Positions 1 through 5,213 are shown, counted from the stretch's first letter. The stretch is DNA of 5,213 nt from Pseudomonadota bacterium (GCA_023436945.1 JAEZHG010000137.1:1-5213), one strand, 5' to 3'. The notes: a model not told the origin generated them from the letters alone. Program-made: numbers and translations.

Positions 1-1
1 G

Positions 2-277
2 ATCTGGTCCACCTTTATGCAGGCTGCCCTGCCGAAGCTGGCGGTCCAGCGCATTCCGAACGGCCCGCCGCTGCCGGAAGGCTGGATTCCGCCCGATCCG
101 GTTGGTGATCTGATGGGCAATGTCGCCGATCCCTATGCCAATGACCAAGTGGTTCTGGACGATCAGGGCATGCCGACCTATGCCGCGCCGCCCGCGCAGG
201 AGCCCGCCCCCGCTCAAGCGGCTCCGGCCAAGCCTGAGCCGAAACTGGAGAAAGAGCCGAACGCTCTGTTCTTCTGA
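2..277 (+). CDS. C-terminal fragment of a probable class A penicillin-binding protein (PBP1A-like), 5' end outside window
   Basis: The reading frame is open from the first complete codon and ends at TGA 275-277, so only the last 91 residues are present. The fragment begins IWSTFMQAAL, which resembles the segment closing the transpeptidase domain of PBP1A-type bifunctional murein synthases (commonly P-I-W-x-x-F-M-x-x-A-L). A Pro/Gly-rich stretch follows, then a low-complexity Ala/Pro/Glu/Lys tail (about the last 35 residues) ending in NALFF. Such tails are common at the periplasmic end of these enzymes. If correct, the whole protein would be an inner-membrane enzyme that polymerises and cross-links peptidoglycan, with its catalytic domains upstream of this window. 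No catalytic motif (SxxK, SxN, KTG) is visible, so the call rests on the short domain-end motif and tail composition. ATG 17 is internal, not a start. Confidence 0.55.
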   Translation: MWSTFMQAALPKLAVQRIPNGPPLPEGWIPPDPVGDLMGNVADPYANDQVVLDDQGMPTYAAPPAQEPAPAQAAPAKPEPKLEKEPNALFF

Positions 278-280
278 GGA

Positions 281-1006
281 TTAGCCGACGGCGTGAAGGG
301 CCGCTCCGTGGTCCTTCAGCCAGCGGCGCATGGGCTTGTGGTCACCGATCAGTCGCGTGACCACCGCCCAGTATTCCGGACTGTGGTCCGCGCGGACCAG
401 ATGCGCGACCTCGTGCGCGGCCAGATAGTCGGCCACGGCAGCGGGGGCCATAATCACCCGCCAGCTATATCGGATCGAGCGGTTGTGCGGGCTGCACGAG
501 CCCCAGCGCGAGCGTGTGTCGACAATCGAAATCCGCACGCCTGACAGGCCCAGTGTCTTCAGATGCACCTCTGTGCGCTCGGCCAGAAAACGGCGGGCCT
601 CGCGGCGGAACCAGTTCTCGATACGGCGCGAGAAAGCCTCGCCTTCACCACCTGAGCGCAGAACCGGACCTTCGGGGGTCTCATAAAGGCGCGCCGCACC
701 TGCCCCGCCCGTTGCCTCCAGCCGCACGGTGCGGCCCAGATAGGTGACTGTGCCGCCGGCCTGGAGCGGGATCGTGTCGGGCGTGGCCTCCAGCCGCTCG
801 GCAATCCAGTCGGCCTTGGACATGGCAAAAGCCACAGCCTGCGACAGGTGCTGGGGGCGCGGTGCAATAGCCACCGCCTCACCGGCACGGGTGTCTATAC
901 GGATCGAGATACGCTTGGCGCGACTGTTCACCGACAGGCGCACCGGATGGCCGCCCTGAAGTGTCAGGCGCTGGCCGTCGCTATATTTCGGCTGAAACAG
1001 CTTCAT
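281..1006 (-). CDS. YgjP/DUF45-family zinc metallopeptidase (SprT-like), cytoplasmic
   Basis: This 241-residue protein has the hallmarks of the DUF45 (YgjP) family. RWGSC lies at residues 167-171, then an Ile/Trp-rich strand, then the zinc-binding helix with HEVAH at 198-202 and a third likely ligand, H208, in DHSPEYW. H198 and H202 would bind zinc and E199 would be the catalytic base. The N-terminal 120 residues form a family-typical beta-rich region with several basic residues. No signal peptide or membrane segment is seen. The start chosen is ATG 1006-1004 (MKLFQPKY). The frame stays open to an ATG at 1099, but those 31 extra residues lie inside phaZ and look unlike the family. With this start the gene overlaps the phaZ end by 26 bp, suggesting translational coupling. 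The ribosome binding site is weak. Substrate and physiological role are unknown. The gene ends 3 bp from the convergent PBP-like gene. Confidence 0.85.
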   Translation of the reverse strand: MKLFQPKYSDGQRLTLQGGHPVRLSVNSRAKRISIRIDTRAGEAVAIAPRPQHLSQAVAFAMSKADWIAERLEATPDTIPLQAGGTVTYLGRTVRLEATGGAGAARLYETPEGPVLRSGGEGEAFSRRIENWFRREARRFLAERTEVHLKTLGLSGVRISIVDTRSRWGSCSPHNRSIRYSWRVIMAPAAVADYLAAHEVAHLVRADHSPEYWAVVTRLIGDHKPMRRWLKDHGAALHAVG

Positions 1007-2240
1007 GTTTGGCGATGAAATCCCGAAGTCGCGGGTAGATTTCCTCGCGGAAACGACGCCCATTGAAGACGCCATAATGGCCGACCTCGGGCTGCACATA
1101 AAGCAGGCGGTTGGTATCAGGGATGTTCGGCGTCAGCACGTGTGCGGCCTGAGTTTGCCCCACACCGGAGATGTCGTCGTTCTCGCCCTCGATGGTCGCC
1201 AGTGCGATGTCGGTAATCGCCGACAGATCGACCTTCTGGCCCCTGTGTTCCAACAGGCCACGCGGCAGCAGGTGCTGCTGGAAAACGATGTCGATGGTCT
1301 GGAGATAGAACTCTTCGGTCAGGTCCAGCACCGACAGATATTCGTCATAGAACTCTTCGTGCTTTTCGACGCCGTCGCCGTCGCCACCGACCAGATCGTC
1401 GAAATATTTGCGGTGGGCGTCGATATGCTTCTCTTCGTTCATCGACATGAAGCTGTAGAGCTGCACAAAGCCCGGATAGACCCTGCGCCCCATGCCCGGA
1501 TAGGGCCATGGCACGGTGTGGATCATATTCGACTTGAACCAGGTGAACGGCTTTTCCTCGGCCAGCTGGTTGGTCACGGTCGGGGACAGGCGCGCATCGA
1601 TCGGCGAGCCAAGGAAGCTCATGGAGGCCGGACGGTTCGGGTGTTTTTCCTCGGCCATCAGAGCACAGGCCGCAAGCACAGGCGGTCCCGGCTGGCAGAC
1701 GGCGACCACATGGGCGCGGCCACCGATAGCGGCCAGCATCTCGCGCACATGGTCGATATAGTCGTTGAAGTCGAAGCGGCCTTCCAGCAGCGGCACCTGC
1801 CGCGCATTGGTCCAGTCGCTGACATAGACGTCGTGGTCGTGGATGAAGGCCTCGACCGTGCCGCGCAGCAGGGTGGCATAGTGGCCCGACAAGGGAGCCA
1901 CGATCATCACCTTGGGGCGGTCCGCCGTCTTGCCCGCCGCTTTCAGATCATCCGCATCCGGCACGAACCGCACCAGATTGCACCACGGCGATGACCAGAA
2001 AATCTCTTCGCTGACCTGCACCGGCCTATTGGTGATGTCGACCACATCCAGACGCCAGTCCGGCTTGCCATAGCGGCGCGTCAGGCTCTCGAACAGTTCG
2101 GCAGAGGCATAGGCCGTCCGCCCGATGGCGGTGTCCGATGCCGGATTGAACGGAGAGGTCCAGAACTGGCGCGCCAACTGCGCACCGAGCCGGAAAGGGA
2201 CAGCCGAGTGATAGGCCATCTCGTGAAAGGCGTAGAGCAT
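981..2240 (-). CDS. phaZ: Intracellular polyhydroxybutyrate (PHB) depolymerase
   Basis: This 419-residue protein matches the intracellular PHB depolymerase family in length and motifs. The enzyme attacks amorphous PHB in storage granules in the cytoplasm, releasing 3-hydroxybutyrate units for catabolism. The fold is alpha/beta hydrolase. APLSGHYATLLRG (115-127) probably forms the oxyanion region, and DVYVSDW (137-143) precedes the nucleophile elbow VCQPGPP (181-187). The nucleophile is cysteine, C182, as in PhaZ1 of Cupriavidus necator, where Cys183, Asp355 and His388 form the triad. Here D355 or D356 in ENDDISG and H388 in VGHYG fall at almost the same numbers, so the enzyme looks intact and full length. 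The C-terminal PHB_depo_C-type region (about 215-410) is complete. There is no signal peptide, as expected for the intracellular type. The start at ATG 2240 gives the usual N-terminus (MLYAFHEM). It lies 135 bp after sco on the same strand and overlaps the following metallopeptidase gene. Confidence 0.93.
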   Translation of the reverse strand: MLYAFHEMAYHSAVPFRLGAQLARQFWTSPFNPASDTAIGRTAYASAELFESLTRRYGKPDWRLDVVDITNRPVQVSEEIFWSSPWCNLVRFVPDADDLKAAGKTADRPKVMIVAPLSGHYATLLRGTVEAFIHDHDVYVSDWTNARQVPLLEGRFDFNDYIDHVREMLAAIGGRAHVVAVCQPGPPVLAACALMAEEKHPNRPASMSFLGSPIDARLSPTVTNQLAEEKPFTWFKSNMIHTVPWPYPGMGRRVYPGFVQLYSFMSMNEEKHIDAHRKYFDDLVGGDGDGVEKHEEFYDEYLSVLDLTEEFYLQTIDIVFQQHLLPRGLLEHRGQKVDLSAITDIALATIEGENDDISGVGQTQAAHVLTPNIPDTNRLLYVQPEVGHYGVFNGRRFREEIYPRLRDFIAKHEAVSAEI

Positions 2241-2281
2241 CTAATACCGCTCAAAGCACCCGTAAGACGCGGGCAAAGGAT

Positions 2282-2296
2282 GCAGGCACGTGCTGC
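2282..2296. repeat. Dyad-symmetric element in the sco-phaZ gap (possible operator)
   Basis: GCACGTGC (2286-2293) is a perfect eight-base palindrome. It extends outward to GCA and TGC arms (2282-2284, 2294-2296) if one extra G at 2285 is skipped. It sits about 45-60 bp upstream of the phaZ start, where an operator could lie. No regulator can be assigned, and an eight-base palindrome in GC-rich DNA may be chance. Confidence 0.2.
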
Positions 2297-2352
2297 GACG
2301 CACAATCAACCACGCATCCGACGCCGTGTGAAGCTATCAGAGGTATGGGTTC

Positions 2353-2377
2353 GATCACGACATGGTCAGGCGCGATC
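2353..2377 (-). repeat. Inverted repeat at the end of sco
   Basis: GATCACG (2353-2359) and CGCGATC (2371-2377) can pair over seven positions, with one G-U in the minus-strand transcript, around an 11-base loop. The repeat overlaps the sco stop codon. No U-run follows, so it does not look like an intrinsic terminator, but it could act as a weak 3' end or processing structure. Confidence 0.2.
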
Positions 2378-2999
2378 AGCCGCGGGCCATCACATCTTGA
2401 ATGAGCTTGACCGTCTTGGTTGGCCCCAGATCGTGGGATACGGCGCTGCGGAACTTGCCGTCCGGCCCCATCAGATAGACGGTCAGGGTGTGGTTCATGG
2501 TGTAACCCTCGCCCTCGCCTACCTGCTGATAGAAGGCGCGGTAGGCCTTGGAGGCGGCGCGAACCTGTTCCTCAGTGCCTGTCAGGCCAATCACACCGTC
2601 CGGGAAGCCGTCAGACGACAGATAGTCCTTCAGCATCTGGGGCGTATCGCGCGCAGGGTCGATGCTGATGAAGACGATCTGAAGATCCTTGGCGTCATCT
2701 CCCAACTGGTCCTGAACCACATCCAGAACACCCAGAGTGGTCGGGCAGTAGTCGGGGCAGTGGGTGAAGCCGAAGAACACCAGAGTCCATTTGCCGTTCA
2801 GAATCGTCTGATCCACCGTCTGGCCGTCCTGATTGACGAGGGTGAAGTCACCACCGACGAGAGGCTGTCCGGTCGAGGCGGTCTGTGCGCCACCCTGCGA
2901 ACTGCTGCGGCCATTGACGATCACCATGGTGACCAGTGCCAGACCAATGGCAATCACCAGACAGGCAGCGGCCAGCAGAATAATCGGGCGACGGGGCAT
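2376..2999 (-). CDS. senC: Sco1/SenC/PrrC family copper chaperone / thiol protein for cytochrome oxidase assembly
   Basis: This 207-residue protein has a short basic N-terminus (MPRRP), a single hydrophobic anchor (about residues 6-28) and a periplasmic thioredoxin-like domain. The Sco copper motif is intact: FTHCPDYCP with C81 and C85, plus the distant ligand H170 in YTMNHT. ISIDPARDTP (111-120) is another strongly conserved Sco segment. Members bind copper and help build the CuA or CuB centre of haem-copper oxidases; the Rhodobacter homologues SenC/PrrC also connect oxidase activity to RegB/PrrB signalling. The start is set at ATG 2999-2997 because GAGGA (minus strand, 3008-3004) lies four bases upstream. 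A start at 3032 would add 11 residues that lack membrane-anchor character and would lose this site. It is divergent from the sensor kinase gene, a classic alphaproteobacterial pairing. Whether it also serves the downstream phaZ transcript cannot be seen. Confidence 0.93.
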   Translation of the reverse strand: MPRRPIILLAAACLVIAIGLALVTMVIVNGRSSSQGGAQTASTGQPLVGGDFTLVNQDGQTVDQTILNGKWTLVFFGFTHCPDYCPTTLGVLDVVQDQLGDDAKDLQIVFISIDPARDTPQMLKDYLSSDGFPDGVIGLTGTEEQVRAASKAYRAFYQQVGEGEGYTMNHTLTVYLMGPDGKFRSAVSHDLGPTKTVKLIQDVMARG

Positions 3000-3008
3000 C
3001 GCGTCCTC
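3000..3008 (-). promoter_or_regulatory. Ribosome binding site that fixes the sco start
   Basis: On the minus strand GAGGA (3008-3004) is followed by CGCG and then the ATG at 2999. This is a well-placed Shine-Dalgarno sequence and favours this start over the in-frame ATG at 3032, which lies upstream of it. Confidence 0.7.
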
Positions 3009-3049
3009 GCAAACAAGTGGCACAAAGGTCATTCCGTCACACCAGAGTG

Positions 3050-3075
3050 CAGACGGGCACCGTTGCGTCTATAAA
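3050..3075 (+). promoter_or_regulatory. Candidate housekeeping promoter for regB, immediately upstream of its GTG start
   Basis: CAGACGG (3050-3056) matches five of seven positions of the alphaproteobacterial/Caulobacter -35 element (TTGaCgS). Eleven bases later TCTATAAA (3068-3075) matches five of the seven specified positions of the -10 element (GCtANAWC), and it also contains a classical TATAAA. The 10-14 base spacing of that consensus is respected. Transcription would begin near 3082, on or next to the regB GTG codon, which would give a leaderless or almost leaderless message. The match was made by eye, and other arrangements in this short divergent region are possible. Confidence 0.35.
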
Positions 3076-3081
3076 AGACCC

Positions 3082-4563
3082 GTGACCCGTAAAGAAGCCC
3101 CCTCCCTGTCGCAGGCCCTGTCCACCGCTGCCCACAGCGGGGCGACAAGTCTGTTTGGTCTGTCGGATGAAGGGCGCCGTGGACGCGGCCTGCCCCTGCG
3201 CACTCTGATTATTCTGCGCTGGCTGTCGGTCATTGGACAGACGACGGCGGTGCTGAGCGCCTATTTCGTCATGCACTTCCCGCTGCCCCTGTGGGAGTGT
3301 CTGGCGGTAATTGCGGCGGCTGTGGTGATGAACATCATCGCCATGGCCCGCAGTCGCCAGATCGGGTTGAGCCTGCCCGATGGGTCGCGCACGACGCTGC
3401 ATCTTGGCTTTGACGTACTACAACTGTCCGTGCTGCTGGCGCTGACGGGGGGGCTGACCAACCCGTTCAGCCTGCTTCTGGTGGCACCGGTTTCGGTCGC
3501 AGCGGCGACCCTGCGCATCCGTCAGGCCCTGATACTGGGGGCCATGGCGATTATAAGCGTGATCGCCCTCTATAACTGGTCACTGCCCCTGCCGTGGATG
3601 GTGCATGAACAGCTGGTGCTGCCGGGTCTTTACAGACTTGAGCTAGGCCTCGCCCTAATGACGGGGATGCTGTTCGTGTCGGTCTATACGTGGAAGGTGG
3701 CAGCGGACGCCGACAAGCTGGAACTGGCACTGGCCACCACTCAGGACGTGCTCCAGCGTGAGCAAAGACTGGCGGCGATGGGCGGCCTTGCCGCGGCGGC
3801 TGCGCATGAACTGGGCACGCCACTGGCCACGATCCAGATCGTCGCGCGCGAGATGCTGCGCAGCGCGCCGGAAGGCAGCCCTGCCGCCGAGGATGCAGCC
3901 CTGATCCTGCAGCAGGCCGGACGTTGCCGCGATATTCTGAACCAGCTTTCGGCCAACCCTGACGAGGGCGACGCCATATATGCCGATATCTCTCTCAAGG
4001 CTCTGTTGCAGGAGGTGGCCGAGCCGCATCTGGGCTTTGATCTGGAGTTCGACATCTCGGTCCAGTCCGCAGGCAACCAGCCCCTGCCCCGCATCCGTCG
4101 TCTGCCGGAAGTGGTGCACGGGCTGTCGGCACTGGTCGAGAATGCCGCTGATTTTGCCACCCACAAGGTGACACTGACGGCCAGTGTGAATGCGGGCTGG
4201 ATCACGGTGGATGTGGTCGATGACGGGCCGGGCTTTGCGTCCGACGTGCTGCCCCGCCTTGGCGAGCCCTATGTAACCACCCGCCCCCAGAGCAAGGTGC
4301 GCCGCGCGCTGGCCGCCCAGATTTCGGGCAAGCGCGATCGCAATGACGAGGTTATTGCCCCCAGTCAGGGTGGCATGGGGTTGGGCTTCTTTATCGCCCG
4401 CACCCTACTGGAACGCAGTGGGGCCAAGGTCTCTATCGGTGACGGTACCGTGCCCGAGAAGGGCCAGCTAAAAGGCGCGCGTGTCTCTATCCGCTGGCCG
4501 CGTCAGGGGCTGGAAGCCGAGAACTCATCGCGCGATGATATGGAACCAGATGTCGCAGTCTGA
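3082..4563 (+). CDS. regB: Redox sensor histidine kinase RegB/PrrB/ActS
   Basis: This membrane kinase autophosphorylates and passes phosphate to RegA. With the GTG start it has 493 residues. The first 38 are hydrophilic. Residues 42-204 then form about six hydrophobic segments and include GGLTNPF at 123-129, the heptapeptide linked to ubiquinone sensing in RegB. A short helix leads to the H-box AAHELGTPLATI with phospho-acceptor H242. C282 in GRCRDIL corresponds to the redox-active cysteine of Rhodobacter capsulatus RegB (Cys265). The ATPase domain has the N-box ENAADFA (N354), the G1 box DDGPGF (380-385), GEPYVTT (394-400) and the G2 box GGMGLGFF (430-437). The segment between GEPYVTT and G2 is long and charged (see findings). 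The start is uncertain: the frame is open back to 2833, but everything before 3000 lies antisense to sco, and GTG 3082 is the only plausible start between sco and the first membrane segment. No clear Shine-Dalgarno precedes it. Confidence 0.93.
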   Translation: MTRKEAPSLSQALSTAAHSGATSLFGLSDEGRRGRGLPLRTLIILRWLSVIGQTTAVLSAYFVMHFPLPLWECLAVIAAAVVMNIIAMARSRQIGLSLPDGSRTTLHLGFDVLQLSVLLALTGGLTNPFSLLLVAPVSVAAATLRIRQALILGAMAIISVIALYNWSLPLPWMVHEQLVLPGLYRLELGLALMTGMLFVSVYTWKVAADADKLELALATTQDVLQREQRLAAMGGLAAAAAHELGTPLATIQIVAREMLRSAPEGSPAAEDAALILQQAGRCRDILNQLSANPDEGDAIYADISLKALLQEVAEPHLGFDLEFDISVQSAGNQPLPRIRRLPEVVHGLSALVENAADFATHKVTLTASVNAGWITVDVVDDGPGFASDVLPRLGEPYVTTRPQSKVRRALAAQISGKRDRNDEVIAPSQGGMGLGFFIARTLLERSGAKVSIGDGTVPEKGQLKGARVSIRWPRQGLEAENSSRDDMEPDVAV

Positions 4564-4598
4564 GGCTTCAGCCTTGACCTACAGGGACGGAACCCCGA

Positions 4599-4613
4599 CC
4601 TGAGGGGCTCAGG
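4599..4613 (+). promoter_or_regulatory. Hairpin overlapping the regA ribosome binding site
   Basis: CCTGAG (4599-4604), loop GGG, and CTCAGG (4608-4613) form a perfect six-base-pair stem with a three-base loop in the regB-regA spacer. The 3' arm contains the first three bases (AGG, 4611-4613) of the regA Shine-Dalgarno. No T-run follows, so it is not a rho-independent terminator. A role in tuning regA translation, or in stabilising the 5' end of a processed regA message, is inference. Confidence 0.4.
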
Positions 4614-4615
4614 AG
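4611..4615 (+). promoter_or_regulatory. Shine-Dalgarno sequence of regA
   Basis: AGGAG lies nine bases before the ATG at 4625. It is the strongest ribosome binding site in the window and supports that start. Its 5' half is paired in the hairpin at 4599-4613. Confidence 0.75.
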
Positions 4616-4624
4616 AACGAGTAA

Positions 4625-5179
4625 ATGTCCGAACTTGAAACCCAGATTGCCGCCTTGGCCGACAAGAGCGTCCTGCTGCTTGACGACGATCAGGCCCTGC
4701 GCACGCGCCTTGGCCGCGCGCTGGAAAGCCGTGGTTTCGAGGTGACGTTGGCCGGATCGATCAGCGAGGCTCTGGATGCGTTGCGCCAGAAGGTGCCGGC
4801 CTTTGCGGTGCTGGATATGCGACTGGAGGACGGTAACGGCCTGAAGATCGTCGAGACGATCCGCGACCGTCGCGAGGATGCCCGCATCATCATGCTGACC
4901 GGTTATGGTGCCATCGCCACCGCTGTAGCGGCGGTTAAGGCCGGTGCCGTGGACTATCTGCAAAAGCCCGCCGATGCGGATGATGTGGTCAAGGCGCTGA
5001 TGTCGTCCGGCGAAGCGCCGGAGCCGCCGGAAAACCCGATGAGCGCCGACCGCGTGCGTTGGGAACATATCCAGCGCGTCTTCGAACTGTGCGACCAGAA
5101 CGTCTCCGAAACCGCGCGTCGTCTGGGCATGCACCGCCGCACTCTGCAACGTATCTTGGCGAAACGCGCGCCACGTTAA
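4625..5179 (+). CDS. regA: Redox response regulator RegA/PrrA/ActR
   Basis: At 184 residues this has the standard length of the RegA family. The receiver domain (about 14-128) has the acidic pocket DDD at 20-22, phospho-acceptor D64 in VLDMRLEDG, T92 in LTGYG and K114 in YLQKP. A proline-rich linker follows (APEPPENP, 131-138). The C-terminal Fis-like helix-turn-helix (about 143-184) ends in SETARRLGMHRRTLQRIL and KRAPR, which is nearly invariant across RegA, PrrA, ActR and RegR proteins. The protein is a cytoplasmic DNA-binding activator or repressor phosphorylated by RegB. It controls respiratory oxidases and, depending on species, photosynthesis, nitrogen and carbon fixation, or denitrification. 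It lies 61 bp after regB on the same strand and is probably cotranscribed with it. Nothing suggests loss of function. Confidence 0.96.
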   Translation: MSELETQIAALADKSVLLLDDDQALRTRLGRALESRGFEVTLAGSISEALDALRQKVPAFAVLDMRLEDGNGLKIVETIRDRREDARIIMLTGYGAIATAVAAVKAGAVDYLQKPADADDVVKALMSSGEAPEPPENPMSADRVRWEHIQRVFELCDQNVSETARRLGMHRRTLQRILAKRAPR

Positions 5180-5211
5180 GCCTTGTTGGGCGCGATGGCG
5201 CGGACCACCGA
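5176..5211 (-). CDS. Possible C-terminal end of an unidentified convergent gene, 5' part outside window
   Basis: Read on the minus strand from the right edge, one frame gives SVVRAIAPNKA followed by TAA (5178-5176). This reads like a normal protein end and would place a convergent gene against regA. The two stop codons share bases of a TTAA palindrome (5176-5179). The other two minus-strand frames run on without a stop into the antisense of regA, which makes this frame the likeliest. Eleven residues are too few to name a family. Confidence 0.4.
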   Translation of the reverse strand, partial: SVVRAIAPNKA

Positions 5212-5213
5212 AT

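Noticed and set aside
1007..1099. N-terminal extension of the DUF45 peptidase to ATG 1099
   Set aside because: The 31 extra residues lie inside the phaZ C-terminal coding region and do not resemble the family. The MKLFQPKY start at 1006 gives a normal N-terminus.
1005..1994. A 329-codon open frame on the plus strand, antisense to phaZ
   Set aside because: It lies wholly inside phaZ, which has clear family motifs. GC-rich codon bias commonly leaves long antisense frames open. Its product, rich in His, Arg and Gln, shows no recognisable domain.
2961..2965. Possible lipoprotein cysteine (C13) in the Sco hydrophobic segment
   Set aside because: AAAC is a poor lipobox, and the cysteine sits early within a continuous hydrophobic stretch that reads as an uncleaved membrane anchor, as usual for Sco proteins.
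3034..3040. Minus-strand GTGACGG resembling a -35 element for sco
   Set aside because: The best -10-like sequence at the right spacing matches only about half the consensus and would put the start of transcription on the ribosome binding site.
2208..3074. A 288-codon open frame on the plus strand, antisense to sco and the sco-phaZ gap
   Set aside because: It is mostly the complement of sco, with no family motif and no ribosome binding site. It is best explained as a shadow frame.
2833..3081. N-terminal extension of RegB by 83 residues from ATG 2833
   Set aside because: The extension would run antisense through the sco signal-anchor region and overlap its start. It lacks membrane or sensor character, and known RegB proteins do not have it.
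3000..3081. RegA binding site (GCGNC...GNCGC type) between sco and regB
   Set aside because: Single half-sites such as GCGTC at 3065-3069 occur, but I found no properly spaced pair, and such short motifs are frequent in GC-rich DNA.
4592..4607. CCCC/GGGG pairing upstream of regA as a terminator
   Set aside because: The four-base stem is short, competes with the better hairpin at 4599-4613, and no T-run follows.
4568..5149. A 193-codon open frame on the minus strand, antisense to regA
   Set aside because: It is a complete shadow of regA, whose identity is beyond doubt.

Overview
The window looks like a chromosomal segment of an alphaproteobacterium. The main reason is a complete RegB/RegA (PrrB/PrrA, ActS/ActR) redox two-component pair with a Sco/SenC copper chaperone beside it, a neighbourhood typical of that class. 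The DNA is GC-rich by eye. An intracellular PHB depolymerase and a possible promoter of the alphaproteobacterial housekeeping type fit this. The order cannot be fixed from sequence alone; Caulobacterales or a relative is a guess.

Layout. Positions 2-277 (+) hold the C-terminal end of a large protein, probably a class A penicillin-binding protein (PBP1A-like) with a Pro/Ala/Glu-rich tail. Three bases later the next gene ends on the opposite strand. The minus strand from 2999 down to 281 carries three genes reading leftward: a Sco1/SenC/PrrC protein (2376-2999), then after a 135-bp gap an intracellular polyhydroxybutyrate depolymerase PhaZ (981-2240), then an overlapping YgjP/DUF45-type zinc metallopeptidase (281-1006). 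Divergent from sco, across about 82 bp, lies the membrane sensor kinase regB (3082-4563, +). It is followed after 61 bp by the response regulator regA (4625-5179, +). At the right edge the last 11 codons of an unidentified minus-strand gene end inside the regA stop codon.

How the genes work together. RegB senses the redox state of the quinone pool and of a reactive cysteine, and phosphorylates RegA, which controls respiratory and other redox-linked genes. Sco delivers copper to, or maintains thiols of, cytochrome oxidase, which is a source of the signal RegB reads. PhaZ mobilises stored PHB, a carbon and reductant reserve. Its position downstream of sco invites, but does not prove, a link between redox control and storage turnover. 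The DUF45 peptidase is probably cotranscribed with phaZ; its role is unknown.

I see no mobile element, RNA gene, CRISPR array or clear rho-independent terminator. The window is dense, ordinary core genome. The points most worth a second look are regulatory: a hairpin overlapping the regA ribosome binding site, a possible leaderless GTG start for regB, and a long charged insert in the RegB ATP lid. I found no evidence of a previously undescribed system.
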